From Marsupella aquatica (lineage: Eukaryota; Marchantiophyta): a DNA stretch of 64,000 nt. The translations under genes and the position numbers were made by a program. Shown here in pieces: positions 1-12,807 of this stretch. Position 1 is the first letter of the stretch. Each line of letters opens with the position of its first letter. The DNA is taken from positions 21,514,001 through 21,578,000 of the forward strand of contig OZ316895.1 in the NCBI GenBank assembly GCA_973895155.1, written 5' to 3'. The notes beneath the pieces are model-generated. The model searched no databases. It was given only the letters and a program-made list of their open reading frames with translations, and was not told the DNA's origin.

Positions 1-1513
1 CAAAAGTAGACCTACATAGTTTGTTCAATGGTGAAGGGGCTGGGCTGGTGGTAGTATCTCTATGGTTTCTATCCCTGAAATGTCAGCCATCTGGTTAAAT
101 TTGGTTTTTACTTCCAAGTTTGGGGGCCTTTTACACCGTTCTGAAGAGTACGTAATGTTTTGAAGGATGCATTCTTCTCTGGCTGCTATAATTTATGAAC
201 ATAGGATCAAACATGAAAGCTGAATCTTTGAAGAATTGAACATGAGTGTAAGGAAGGAAATGAATATGGAAGCTTCATTTTTTAGAACCGCTATCACAAT
301 GACCTAATTAAGATTGGATTGAGATGAGTTAAGGTGACCAAGAATGGTGACGTACCTAGCCTTGACGTCCTGATTTTCTTTCAGTGAACTAGCTGTGCTG
401 GCCATAAGGAACACAAAAGCCTGGGAAGAACTCGTCCAGAAATGAGTTGAAGATCAAAAAGTCGCAGAGAGCCCCTTAAGTTGTTAGACCCGGAGGTCAT
501 CTGATTCTTAGCCTTCTACCAGAACTCTGCTCACACAGATGTCTTAGTTTTGGGTTTGAAACAGATTTTTAAGCAGAAGCAGTTTGTCGTCATAGATCTT
601 GGAGAGAAGTTTCAGATGTTTTTGACACTCATTTCTTTAGGTGATAGAGCACAGCCTTCTGTTTGTGACTTCAGTCCGCGTTTTTGTGAAACAATGAAAT
701 CCTTTACAACTTCCCCTTCACTTAGACAGGTGGCTTTCAGCTAAGGATTTAACTTTCTAGCAACCCAGATCTTGAAGGTTGGATTGCTGTAGTGAAACAG
801 AAATTCTCGGAGGATGGGTACGGGGCAACACATGCAAGTGAATCACATAGGTCATGGTCTGCTTTGAATGCTGCTGCTTCCATCTTTTATCCGCACAGCC
901 CCTTCTCGTATCATCAATTTCAACTCCGACGTGAGTTTTGTGTTCTTCACTGACAAATTCTTGTACTTCTGGCGAGTGAGCTACAATTAGGAATTATATT
1001 ACTAGAGATGAGTCTTTGATCTCCTCAGTTCTCTGGATAATTTTATGGAGAGAGATTGTGATATATAAACATTGTTTGTGTATCGAGCAGTCAGTTTGGT
1101 CAAAAGGGTCGGAACCTTTGCAACCTTTACTGGCCAGCATTGGTTAGTGGAACACAGGTCACAGGCAAGGCAAGGGATGCCTTAACTGGGAAATCATATA
1201 TGAGCAATACCTTGCCGGTGGCATTCCAGCATTGACTGAGATGTTTATCCTCAATCTTTTCCTTTGGCAGGCCTGACGGCATATGTGGTCGATAACCAAG
1301 GGGGAGGGTCCCAAACCTTGAATATTGAACAAAGAGAAGATTCAGATGACTGACTGTAGCAAGTTCACACTTAGCAAAGGGGGAGATGCTAAGTGGCACA
1401 TTCTGTGCATATTAATTGTAATCCCCTATAATTTTCCCTACAACAGAGTGCTAAGGGCCCTCAAAAAAAGGCCTCTTGACATGCAAGACGGGTCTTAGTT
1501 TGCAACTGAAACA
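1..1513. other. Intergenic stretch with no recognisable gene
   Basis: Both strands were read for conserved protein motifs and none was found. The open frames here are short and lack recognisable domains or convincing splice structure. The stretch ends next to a tRNA-like SINE head. It could contain a distal 3' flank of an unseen gene, but nothing in the sequence supports that. Confidence 0.5.
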
Positions 1514-1588
1514 TCCTAGACTTGAACCAGAGACCTGTAGTGGCCCAAGTCCATTGCTCACCTGAGCTAGACCACTACTCCAGGGACT
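1514..1588 (-). mobile_element. tRNA-derived SINE-like head
   Basis: Read on the minus strand, about 75 nt resemble a tRNA gene. There is an A-box-like TGGTCTAGCTCAGG (complement of 1561-1574) and a B-box-like GGTTCAAGTCT (complement of 1518-1528), at the spacing of a Pol III internal promoter. The acceptor-stem ends pair poorly, so an intact tRNA gene is unlikely. A tRNA-derived SINE head or a decayed tRNA is the better reading. A similar unit occurs at 25948-26018. Confidence 0.5.
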
Positions 1589-2740
1589 ATCAAATTCCCA
1601 CATGCCCTCAGTAAAAACTTAAATAAATGTTTTTTCTTTCAACTATAGCCCTAACTATATTTCTAGAATTTCAGTTTACTTTAAAAACAATGTAAAATTT
1701 CAAGCATGCTTGATACAAAAATTTTGACAGAGACAAACCATCGATCTTCCAGCTAGTTCAGGCACACTAAAGGACTCTTGCAACTGTGGTTTTCTGCTTG
1801 CTTGCTATCAGGTTTGATATCTTAGAATTCATGGAATTGTGGAAGAACAAACTCTACGTGGACTCCAATGTCGTGGTTATTTCCTTGACGGAAGGGCAAA
1901 TATTGAGCTCATGGAAACCAAGGTCAATCATGAGGAAAGGAGCGACTATGTGAAATCCTAGCTTCTCCAGGTTATAAGCAAGAACTTACTTTTGACTTGT
2001 GGGGCTGGATGATTCTGGTTAATGACAGTATTATGTCAGTCAGGATATTGTCAAGGTGATACAAGACATATAGCTAGAAATAAATATAGAACAAGCCTTA
2101 TAATTTTGCATTGACGGCCAGGATGTATTGAGCAAGCTATGTTGATCTTTCACTTAGTCAGTCAGCTATGATCGTAAGAGATAGTCAAGTACCGTGCATG
2201 AAAGCAGCGAAAGATTGGGGACCAGAAATCTGACCCACAAATTAAAAACTTCCGTTTGTCGATCTGTAAGTCTGGTTGCAACTCGACTGTCCAATTTCCG
2301 TCGACTCCAAGCTGATCAAATTAGAGCAACGTTTTGAAAGACTCCAGGATCAGTTCCCTAACCTCCATGATCTGAACTATCCTCTAACTTGTCGTCCCCG
2401 TGTCTTTCATCTCATGCTCCTACTCATGCCAAATGACTGAAATGGACAGCGCTCGAGCTATATATTGACAGCAATGTGAACACTTTTGTCAGACAACATC
2501 AACTCAGTCTCTTTCCGTTGCAGAGCGTGCTACAAGCTGCGCCATGTCTGCTGATCCAGCTCCCTAGCTGGAGCCTTCTACCTGAAATCTTGCTGCCGCA
2601 GATTCCGTAGCTAGATGATAGCTGCCCATGTTCTACCTAATTTGACCACTCCTATGTGTGAATCGTAATAACCTTCCATAATCATCCGTTCAACTCCCGT
2701 ATGCATGTCTGATGCGAATGAGAGAATTTGCTGCTGGATC
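1589..2740. other. Gene-free stretch downstream of the lipase gene
   Basis: This is the 3' flank of the minus-strand lipase and should contain its 3' UTR. No conserved coding sequence or obvious repeat was seen. The polyadenylation point could not be placed. Confidence 0.4.
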
Positions 2741-5700
2741 CTACTCATGCTTCTGAAGGAACTTTATAAGGGATGGATAAACATCTATATAAGCATGATC
2801 ACCCAAGATGAAATCTGTATGGCCATAGTTTGATAGCCTATGATCTTCTCTATTTGAGCTTGGGACCGAAGCCAAAATATTTTCTGCATCGATTGGGTCC
2901 GCTACCCCATCAATACCCCCAATCCAATATTGTGTTGGAAGGCTGGCTGGAAACGATGCAAGGTCATAATTCGGAGGTGTGGGTTGCATGTATGAAGCCT
3001 CATTATCCTTAGTGCCCTTGTCGTAGAACGCGAAGTTGTTCCTTAGATAACCTACAATTCCGTGTTTTAACAAATGCGTAATGTTGAGAATATGATCATT
3101 GTGTCAAAACGCTCCCCTTAAAGTTGTCTATTAATTGACATTACTACTAAGTTTCAATTCCTTCGCAAACCTTTCATTTCATGACCATTAGGCTAGATAC
3201 TACGTCCTTGATGGATTATTATCTGAACTGTAGACAGTATCCAAAACAAGTACAAAAGTTCAAAAAGGACGATGCAGCCCACCTTGACCCAGGTGATTGA
3301 TGTTGTATGTAGATGTGGGTTGTGGAAAGTACTGGGAATAGAACCCAAGGCGGTTCACATTTGTGTAGCTGCTGGGACCTGCAAAACTCCAAATATGGTT
3401 ATTAGGTAGGCTGGAGAATGGTCATCTGAGATCTCGTTTAAGATCGAGGGCTATTTCTTACGTCTATGAAGACGTCAAGTCATTTAAATAGTTTCCGGCC
3501 AAATGAATGGCAAGTGCCACGTTATTGAAGCAGTAGTTCATGACCTGCGCCGTCAGCGTGGGCACAACGTTTTTCAATTCCTGCATCCAATTTAGATTAA
3601 CGTATCCAATTTCTTTCTGACGCAGGAATTGAAACGTACCCATTAGAACGATGTCAGAAAGAAATTAAATAGCTTCTTTAGTATAGAGTAATAACTAGAC
3701 TGGAGGAAAGTAGAGGTAGAGGAGGAGAATTGTGCTATCACAACGACAAGAGGCAATCATACCAAGACTTAATGTGAAGAGTCCCGAGCACAAAGCGGGA
3801 TTAACGTTAACCACAGGAGGTCCGCATTCAAGTTGAGATTGCCTGCAAAACCCATGCCACGGAAGATGACCCAATTAGCAACTTTAAGGTACATTCAATG
3901 AATTGGACTGCCAGACTGGTACTTTCGGTTACAACAATCAGCTAGAAAAGCAGTCCAACTTGACTTTTCATGAATTGATTCCATCAAGTTTAAATGTCTC
4001 ACGCGTAGGTAGAATATTCCTTGGCTCCAGCTTCATAGACAGCCTGGGTCATGACAACGAGAGAACAAAGAGACAAGAGTCATGGTTCATCCTGAAAACA
4101 GCCATGCCAACTTGAAGGCATTTACTCAACTGTCACACATATAATACTGTCTTTGCAATTCTTGTGTCAGATGTCAAAGATGACTTTCATCTATTTCGTT
4201 GTTTACAAACAAACAAAACGATGCAAATCACAAACTTATCAAAATTAATGTATATTTGCAGAAACTTTAGCAGAGTTGAGTTGCAATTGACAGCAGTACC
4301 GGAGAAGAGTAATTCAGGATTGATGCTAGGAGCAGCAGGGCAGTCGAATGGGTTGAGACTACAATTGGAGCCAACATCACAGCTGCATTCAAGTATCCCA
4401 GAACTGTTTTGTTGAAACGGCCGTCAGTAAGACCAGCAAGGAGAATTGTGGTTCCCTGATTGAATTGGTCCAAAACATGACTTAACTGTCAGTGTTCAGT
4501 GCTGCACAAATTCATGATCGCGAATCATGAAGAAAATCTGTAGCTTAACCTTTCACTTTCGATGTGCACAGCGAAAAAACCTTTGAGACCCGTATTGCAA
4601 AGATTTCGATCTCCTGGCTACAGCTTTTCATTTATTCAAGTTGTAGCACGAAATTCAGATCTCTAAGGAACTCGATCCAATCTAGACTTTAGTCAGTTGA
4701 CTCTCATTAGCTTATCTCTGATAGCACAGTACTCTCTCGCTCAAGATCTCAAATTGAAAGTGGCTGATATCCCCGGCTGATATCCAGGCTGATATGGATC
4801 CGGACATAGGTATATAACGTACGGTCTAGATTTACAGAATGATGCTTAATTAGTTTGCACTATTTGCATCAACTTCCATGATTATGAATAGATTTGCATA
4901 TGTTAACAAATGTTTGAATTTACATCAAATTATATAAACTTCATTTGTACCCTAATTTACGTAGGTTTGGATAATGTTGATGCTGCAGGATCTAACGAGG
5001 ACAGGAGAGAAGTTCATTTACTCCGCAAGCAACTGTTGTGATTGAAGTTCCCAACAATGAGCCCCCGCATGACATTTTGCAATCGGGCAATACTTTAAAG
5101 TTCATCACTTTCTGAAATTCAAAGTGGTACTTACCAGAGAGTGGCCGATGAATGACAATTTTTTACCGCCTCTTTTATTGTAGACGAACTCAGTGGAGGC
5201 TTTCAAATCGAAACTTGCGAGTTCGTCGTAAGTCCATGCCCAGTACGCCTGCATTCCACCACATCAGAATGTCTCAATTCATCACCAGTCTCGATAAAGA
5301 ATGCCTCAGAGGGAGATCGCGCAATGCTCTAAGTCTAGCACGCTCACTTACGTTTTCAGATGGAGTGAAAGTCTTATGCCCATGGCTCCACTGTATAGTT
5401 CGGGAATTCATAATCCAGACATCGAAGCCAGCGTCCGCTAAGATGAAAGCCAGAGATTCCTGAGGGCCATTGACGACCCAGTTGTCCCCTCCCTGAATGA
5501 AGATTTGCGACACGACACCGAAAACGGCGGTTAATAATAAAAGTAAGGTAACTATCTCCGGATTTATAATCAAAACTGAATAGCCTGGTTTAGATCGATG
5601 AAAATTAAGCTGCACAATGCAAGAGTGGAAACCCTGCACGATTGGTCCAATTCCATCTAGATGATGTAACTTATAAAGCAATTTCTGCAGTAACTATGAA

Positions 5701-7403
5701 ATTTTTTCTGTCTAAAAGCTGACGGCATAGTAGTCACGGCTAACGAGACTGAATGTATGAATGCACTTTAGACCCGGGGGACTGAGGAGAACTACGAAAA
5801 TACCACTAAAACAAAGAATTCCGAAAAAGGCAGAGCCGAAAATTTTGGAAGTGTAGCAAGCTCAAGAGGATTCCTATTACTCAAGTTCAACTCGCCGATC
5901 ACCATTACATTGAATTTAGTCTCCAAATAGACTAATTTTGATCCGGTATGACAGAAATGCATTCGAAAGATGAAAAGGTTTGGAAACTCCAATCTAGCGC
6001 CATTGTAAAGGAAATGACAGTTGAGCACAACTTTGCGTTACTTACAGTAATGAGTCCATGCTGAAGGAGGACTGGCTGACCATTATTCGGTGCGCTCCCA
6101 AATCCGCGAGCGCAGGGGATGTTTTGAATGCCCAAGATAAAGCCATCGTCGGTAACAACCTGCGAGCAAATGTTCGGTATGGTCACAATTGGATCTATGG
6201 CGCGGCCGTCGACGGGGTTAGGAGGATGTACAATCTAGACTATTCTATCACGCATCATACGCGTATACACATCTACAATCCAAGCTTTTGTAGCTAATAA
6301 CTCAGAGTCCCTATCCACATGCATCCTTTTCCAAAAAAACTCATTGACTTGTTCAATGTAGACTCGGAGCTGCTCTCTCGGCTGGTCGAGCCTCAGGAAA
6401 ACTATCCACATCCTTAATGTTTAAACTAATCATTGAAGAGAAACAGTGCACATCAAGAATTATTGCGGACTTGTTCCTTTCATTGACACAGGGATTAACG
6501 GACAGATTCAAGGCAAAGGATATCAGATAAACTGGATCTGCGACACTAGACTACGAACCATTAATTTATGACTATGATTCTACCCTTCATTGTTGCCTGA
6601 GACCTGCTATCTCAGCTGCGTACTGAGCTACGCAAAATAACTCTCTGAGCTACAGTAGATAAAGCACCTGAAACTCAGTAAGTCACAGACTGCAATAGAG
6701 CACTTCGGACAAGTGTGCTTTCTAGCTGCGATAGTGATACAGACTGTAGGTCCCTGAAGATAGAAACTAAAGACGGTGAGTGGAACAAAGACTGGTCCGG
6801 ATTGCGATGCATATGGACACTGATGTGCATGTGTAACGTCTAGACATACAGGTAGTGGGCTTGAAACTCGGGCATTGCATTAACTGAAAGACAGGACCTG
6901 ATAAAGTGGGGCGATAAATCAATACACACATCCAGACATCTAGTTGCGTGAACCGTCAATAAACTGATGTAATTGGGTACCAATGATTTCACACAAAATG
7001 TCTAGAACTCGGATACTTCCGTGTACTCCAGAACCTAGTCTTGAGAACCGTATTCTGAGCGGTCCGCATTAGATGATCGACTCCTTGCTCGGCGAAAAGA
7101 TCATTCTCCTTTTGGATAGCTAGCTCAAACAGAACAATTTCAATCGAGAAAATTGAAAGGACTTCAATTATGAAAACTTGATCAAAAATTCAGAATTGGA
7201 CATCAGATAATGGGTTTCATGAGAAAAGTTTTACATACCTGGTACTCATCACAGTTGTACACGTTGGGAATGATGAGTTCAGCGCACAAGCTGGTCGCGC
7301 TGTGGCCCTCACCACCGCTACTCTGAGCCCCGACTTCTCTCGGACTAACCAGCAAAAGACCCACAATTCCCAGCACGAGTACTGAATACAGTGGTGAGCT
7401 CAT
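2741..7403 (-). CDS. Secreted triacylglycerol/steryl-ester lipase, acid-lipase family
   Basis: Nine exons (complement): 7239-7403, 6046-6159, 5352-5492, 5135-5248, 4300-4455, 4003-4043, 3763-3842, 3283-3378, 2741-3051, giving 405 aa. All junctions are GT-AG and phases agree. Residues about 1-26 form a signal peptide (hydrophobic core LVLGIVGLLLV), so the enzyme probably enters the secretory pathway. The alpha/beta-hydrolase fold shows the family order: an N-terminal segment with CDEYQ and TDDGFILG, an oxyanion-region LLQHG, and WAWTYDELASFDL. The nucleophile elbow GHSLG has its Ser near residue 177 and is split between exons 4 and 5. The acid segment GGIDGVADP follows (Asp about 354), then the terminal YGHTDFILG (His about 380). 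By family it hydrolyses acylglycerol or steryl esters; the substrate is not visible. Length and triad look complete and functional. An in-frame upstream ATG at 7487 would add 28 residues; 7403 was chosen because it places the signal peptide at the N terminus. Confidence 0.88.
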
Positions 7404-7553
7404 TTTCTCAACAGATGTTGAGCGCGACTTCACGATCTGCACCTGAGACTGTCTCCTTGCCGTATTCGATCTGGCGTGTAGCAACATTGGTAGAAATTCC
7501 ACAGTTTAGCTGAAACCGTGCTGTAGGGCTCCATTGTGTCCTCTCGTGCGGTC

Positions 7554-7580
7554 CCTTATAAGGCACCCGCGCTCACGTCA
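7554..7580 (-). promoter_or_regulatory. TATA/CArG-like element and ACGT core upstream of the lipase
   Basis: CCTTATAAGG at 7554-7563 contains TATAA and also fits the MADS-box CArG consensus CC(A/T)6GG. About 10 bases further upstream on the minus strand is TGACGTGA (complement of 7573-7580), an ACGT core of the kind bZIP factors bind. The position is about 150 nt before the lipase ATG. A short upstream frame of 34 codons (complement of 7430-7534) would begin near the predicted transcription start, so it may or may not be in the mRNA. Confidence 0.4.
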
Positions 7581-7582
7581 GG

Positions 7583-8499
7583 CTTTACCATTATATCATG
7601 ACAGCTACGGTTGCGAGCCAGAACACTGCCACATTGTTTCGAAACACACGAAGAGACATGCATGTCGACGACTGCTCTTCCCGTACGTGCGCAGTAATTG
7701 AGCTACAGAATCATTAAAACGAGTCTGTCTCGTGCAATGCTGGAACACATTGGATTATCTGGAGCAGTATCGTTGAGTGCAGCAAGTCCATTTGGCTTAA
7801 TACTTAAAGTTGCCTTCGATTTCGGTCAATTCCAAGGTCTTCGCAAGTTAGAGAGCTGGGCACCAAAAAGTACCTCACAACCTCATAAAAAGCTTAAAAG
7901 CCAAAAGGAGCAGTATGCTACTTTTACATTAAAAAGTACGGTGAGGATCGATAGACTAGAGCGTTTCAGCGAGAGCTTGAATTGAATTTCTACCAAATTT
8001 TCCTGTCCAAGCTAGTGCGTGCATGCCTGGATGTAGTATTAAATTGCATATTTTGCACCCGTGATCTCAGCACGACCAGCACAGAATTCAATGCTTCCCT
8101 GAAAATGTGTGCACTCGACAAACAATTCCAAACTTAGTGCGCAATGTGAAGGCTAAAGCGCCTGGCCATTCATGTGACCAAAAGCTGTCGATCTTGTTGC
8201 AATGAATGGAGCCCTATGAAATATTTCAAGGCACAAAAAGCCGTCGCTCTTGCCTGTCACCACCCGGCTGACATCTAGAAAAAGTGCATCCCGTGCCAAA
8301 AGTTGTGATACTTATCGATACATCAAAGCAGCACTATACAGTCAACCGTGAGACCCGCGCACATTGCTCGGGGCTCAAGGTCTTCCTAGAAATCTGTCAT
8401 CACTCAGATCTACGTTTCTCGGAGTTAGCAAGACTTGTCAGCAAATACATATTTCGCGGAGTCAACATTCAAATACAACAATCACAAGTCTGTTGACGT
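7583..8499. other. Intergenic stretch, nothing recognised
   Basis: This lies upstream of the lipase promoter region. The open frames are short and show no conserved motif. It leads into the repeat block that begins near 8500. Confidence 0.4.
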
Positions 8500-9430
8500 C
8501 AATTGTGTTTGTGGGGCAAGCTAGTGGAAGTACGTGCGTGAATCAACCTCTACTGTACATCTGTGGATTCCGAATTGAAGCTATTAATTCAATTGCAGTG
8601 GAAATGTGGGGAATCGTCAAACTTTGTGTGGACGTGAACAGTCTTTGTGGGACTAGTGGAAGGGCGTTGAATCAAACTCTACTGTACATCTGTGGATTGC
8701 AAAGTTGAAGCTATTCATTTTATTGCACTCTGATACCAAACCGCGAGACAGTCTTTGTGGGACTAGTGGAAGGGCGTTGAATCAAACTCTACTGTACATC
8801 TGTGGATTGCAAAGTTGAAGCTATTCATTTTATTGCACTCTGATACCAAACCGCGAGACTTGATCCAAAGGCTAAAGAGCTAAAGGGAGAAGGGAAAGAC
8901 CCCAAGAAGACCAAAGAGAGGGAAGGGAAAGACCCCAAGAAGACCAAAGAGACCCAACGGGTCAAGGAGTATCACTATATTGCAGTGTGATACCAAACTG
9001 GGAGACATGATTCCAAAGGCAAAAGAGCCTGATAAAGGGGGGAAGGGAAAGATCCCAACAATACCAAAAAGGCCCAACAAGTCAAGGAGTATCCACTATA
9101 TTGCATTGTGATACCAAACCATACTAGGAGACATGATCCCAAAAGTAAAGAGCCCGATAAAGGGGGAAGGGAATAAGGGAAAGACCCCAAGAAGACTAAA
9201 GAGGCCTAACAAGTCAAGTATCCCACAAAAACAAAACAAAACTTATGATCCCAAAGGCAAAAGAGCCTGATAAAGGGGGAAGGGAAAGACCCCAAGAAGA
9301 CCAAAGAGTCCCAACAAGTCAAGGAATATCCCACAAATACAAAAACAAAACTTTTAGTTGCAGTGGAAATGCGTTGGATTTTCAAACTGTGTGTGGACAT
9401 GAACAGTGTCTTTGGGGCAATGTTTGGGGC
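8500..9430. repeat. Composite tandem-repeat block (110-bp unit and purine-rich unit)
   Basis: Two families abut here. First, a 110-bp unit is present twice almost perfectly (8641-8750 and 8751-8860), with a diverged copy from about 8500. Second, a purine-rich unit starting TGATCCCAAAGGCAAAAGAG begins at about 8861, 9008, 9134 and 9245, spaced 147, 126 and 111 bp. It contains GGGAAGGGAAAGACCCCAAG and GACCAAAGAG. The phrase TGATACCAAAC links the two families. A further copy of the first family's flank lies at about 9355-9430. No coding function is apparent. Confidence 0.75.
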
Positions 9431-10054
9431 AAGTACTTGGGGGGTTCACCTAGTAATGAATTTTTTGTAGTACCTTTACTGATGCCCCTGTATATTAAAC
9501 CACCCCCTTTCAAAGGAAATGAAAGCTTGGAAAGAAGTGTCAATCATCATTGATATGTGGCGGATTATGAATCATGTGATGACACTTTTTCAATGGTCAC
9601 CCCCTTACTTCGGTTCTACTTCTAAGGACTTCCCTTAATGAACAAGCCCTCCGCAAAGTAAACTCCCCTTACTTGGTCCTGACATGTAGGGGAAGTTTCA
9701 GTGGAAGTAGACCTCAGCCCCTCCAAGGGCAATAGGGCTTGTCAAAGTTCAGCCATAAGAAAAGTCTTATATATGGCTGAAAAAATTGGGGACATAAGAT
9801 TCTCACGGGGCGTGAATTTTGGTAGCCCGTATGGAGTCGATCATGTCCTGACCAGAAAAGAGTTTTATGTCCTTGCCTGTACCTCCTTTATGGCGTTGTT
9901 TTGACCAGGTTTTTGACATGCCCTAAAAAGGAAGTGGTCTATATGGGAGTTGTGTTTATGGGACAAGCCGAAGTGGCCGACTGTGGAAGTGTGTGCAGAA
10001 GTGAACTTTATGTGGGATATTGTGGGGAGTATATGGATTGAAACCCTTGCCGGT
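9431..10054. other. Intergenic stretch, nothing recognised
   Basis: This separates two repeat families. No conserved coding motif was seen on either strand. It looks like decayed repeat sequence. Confidence 0.35.
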
Positions 10055-10215
10055 AATCACACATTAAAATGTGGTAATAGGCGATGTGCACTAATTGATT
10101 TAAAGAAAATAATGAGGTTTTCAAAATTTGATAGTAGGTGATGTGCACTTATTGATTTAAAGATAATAATGAGGTTTATCATGTTGTGGAGTGATGTCGT
10201 ACGTCGTACATGTCA
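10055..10215. repeat. Dispersed AT-rich repeat related to the 12.3-kb array
   Basis: The stretch begins with TAATCACACATTAAAATGTG, holds two diverged internal copies of GATGTGCACTAATTGATTTA, and ends in a TGTCATATTTGAA segment. The same order of sub-motifs, including the preceding CTTGCCGG/CTGCCAG flank, recurs at 12311-12600. The two loci are therefore probably copies of one element. Confidence 0.6.
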
Positions 10216-12310
10216 TATTTGAAACCATTGTCCATTCCAACAAATGGGGACGTATGGGTGCTAGTATCTACACTGGTTTCCCAGCTGCAACTGCTATTAG
10301 GGAGTCTCAAAGCTTTGAAATTAAGAATGATGGCATTCTACCATAAAGGGATCATAACTTTTTCACAGGGTTATCTGAAAGTTTTGTTTTCTCTGTCACC
10401 AGCCTCTCGAGTGACTAATGGTTATGGCATACCACCAATCCTTGTGGCAAAAATTTATGGAATATGAGTTTCATGGTAGGTAATTTTTTGTGTCCATAAC
10501 CCATAACGAGGGAGTTCAGGTCCATCAAATTGTCAGCTTTGAGATGCTCTATTGGGACAATTTAGAGGGGCCAATGCAGGCTGGAAATGTTGCATTCGGG
10601 CATCTCAAAGCAGGGTCATAAGGAAAAGTTACAGGACACCAGTTGTGCTCATAAAACACCTGATGACCAGACTTTACGGGCCATTGGTTGCAGGGGGATA
10701 TGCATGAACCCGTGCCATTTAAGGGATGAGTTATGGGTACTCCCCCTCGGTAAGTGCTTTTGGCCCATCCCTGTCTGACAAGCCCAAGCCTATTACCTCG
10801 ACAAGCGGTCACAATAGCATTCTAACAATACAGAGTGACTGGCATGTCGTTTCTGTCCCTGGATGAAGCGATGTTGTGATGATGTGAATTCAAAGTCTCC
10901 GACTTAAAGTTATGGGTTTCGGTCAGTGGTCGCGGCACTTTCTTACGGAAGTCAATTTTGGCCTCCTGCAACTTTTATGGCCCGTTCCCACACCTCAGTC
11001 TTTATGGCAAAGTTGTAACTCGTTACGGCTGTGCTTTGAGACTCCCTATTGTCTCCAAACTAAGAAGAAATGGATTGCACATATGGCAGCCATTTGGCCA
11101 TGCATCCTTTGAGCGTCTACATGCAAATTTGTCATCGAGCATAAAAAAATAGCAGGGAATGTGAAGACAGTAAAGGATGTCAACAGGTGGGAGTGCAAGC
11201 TACATAGAATGTATTTGGCAAAGGTTACAAATAACAGAAATGTGGGTCAGTATTTGAGTGGGGTCTGTGCCTGGAAAAATATCAGGATGCCATCCACTGT
11301 TTGGTGCAAGCTGAAAAAGGGGGCCTGCAACTTACCCTAATAGACCATCTGCCAAGTTCTCCCCACTAGCCCCCCCCCCCCCCCCCCCCCACAGGCATCA
11401 AGTCATAAAAGTAGCTTTCCCTTCATTCCTATTTGGCAGCCCCTACCCTCTTCTTGCAAAGTGGGGCACGACACCAGCATGAAAGGTGCAGTTTTGCTTT
11501 CTCATGTCCATTATATGATAGGCAGAGGTCTACATTATATTATATGGCACTAGAAGTTGGTTCTAAATGAAAATAACTTTAAAATAATAGAATACTGGAA
11601 GAGGCCTCGGGCTAGGGAGAACCCTTAATTTTGATCATTTGACTTGGTTATTAAAAATTTTGTTAGAGTGCCATTAATAAGTATCTCAAGTTTCCCTTTT
11701 GTGGGTCAAAATAGGACATCAAATAGTGTTTTGCGTAACTGTCTTGTTTCAAAGACAAACCATGGGGCATGTTATTGCATCTCATGAATACAATAGTTGT
11801 CATTGCCTTGGGGATAGTGTGTTTTATCAAGCTTGGGCAATGAGATCCATTTGTAAAAATGAAGGAAGGGTACCTAACTGATATGTTACTACTTTGGATA
11901 ACACACCCAATCCATGCCAAAGGCACTCTAGTTAGGGAATCACTTCCATGGAACTGACCCATCACCTGCTACTAAGTATAAGGTTTGTAAATCATTCTGA
12001 GAAATATTTGAAAGAACTTTACAAAGAAATTGTTTTTTAGATGAAAATGCCATCATATGATTCGAATGGTATCCTACAAGTTTATTTAAAACTATTAAGG
12101 GGGGATCATAAATAACCTAAACCACATGTGATGTATGACCCTCCATATAGTGAATCAATCCCCCCAAAGAGAAAAATGGGTTGGCTCCTTGATTTACCAC
12201 AATGAGGAAAGAAAGAGAAAGATTGGCATCGTCATTAATAATGGTGTTAGATAGAGCATGTACATTGAAATGAACACCAGGTGTAAGAGTCCTGAAAGTG
12301 CCCTGCCCTG
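10216..12310. other. Gene-free stretch with a 21-bp poly-C tract
   Basis: No conserved protein segment was found on either strand. The only low-complexity feature is a run of 21 C at 11370-11390. Several open frames of 60-100 codons exist but show no domain, no convincing splice context and no similarity I recognise. Confidence 0.45.
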
Positions 12311-12600
12311 CCAGTTATCACACATCAAAATGTGATAATATACTGTAAAATAAAGAGGGTTTATCATGGTATGGAGTATATTGTACACTTATATGTCATA
12401 TTTTGAAGTGCAAGTCACACGTCAAAATGTAGTAATACACTGTAAAATAAAGAGATTTATCATTATGTGGAGGATGTTGTACACTTATATGTCATATTTT
12501 GATGTGCATATCACATATCAAAATGTGGTAATATATTATAAAATAAAAAGATTTATCATGGTATGGAGGATGTTATACATGTCATATTTTGATGTGCATT
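12311..12600. repeat. Three-copy 96-bp AT-rich tandem repeat
   Basis: Units start at about 12320, 12416 and 12512, exactly 96 bp apart, and each includes CAAAATGTRRTAATA, a TAAAATAAA stretch and TATGTCATATTTTGA. The first unit contains the short inverted repeat TATCACA ... TGTGATA. It is related to 10055-10215. Confidence 0.8.
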
Positions 12601-12672
12601 TAGTGGGCTGAAAGTGTGTGATTTTCTTAGGAAATCAGTCAAACTTTCCTTAAACTGCAAATTCTACTACAA

Positions 12673-12697
12673 AGGACTCCGGGTTACCCGGAGTCCT
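12673..12697. repeat. 25-bp GC-rich perfect palindrome
   Basis: Two 11-bp arms, AGGACTCCGGG and CCCGGAGTCCT, flank a 3-nt centre (TTA). It is the only strongly GC-rich hairpin in an AT-rich flank. It could be a terminal hairpin of a miniature element or a protein-binding palindrome; nothing else identifies it. Confidence 0.7.
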
Positions 12698-12807
12698 CAT
12701 TACTACGTGCATCAAGTGACCCTTCATCGGGAAGCGCAGCTGCGCCTCTCCTGAGCCATTCGATTTTTACTTACTGCTGCGCCCATCCTATGCCATCCGA
12801 TCCGATC

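Noticed and set aside
1514-1588. Functional tRNA gene
   Set aside because: A- and B-box-like motifs are present, but the acceptor-stem ends do not pair well, so a SINE head or decayed tRNA is preferred.
3480-3545. Short lipase-like open stretch (NYCFNNVALAIHLAGNYLN) on the minus strand
   Set aside because: Exons 3763-3842 and 3283-3378 join directly in matching phase (G|GT) and keep family similarity. This stretch would bring an in-frame stop before any good donor, so it is treated as intron.
11370-11390. 21-base poly-C run (and the 14-base poly-G run at 51357-51370)
   Set aside because: These are simple homopolymers and may be sequencing or assembly length artefacts; no function is implied.
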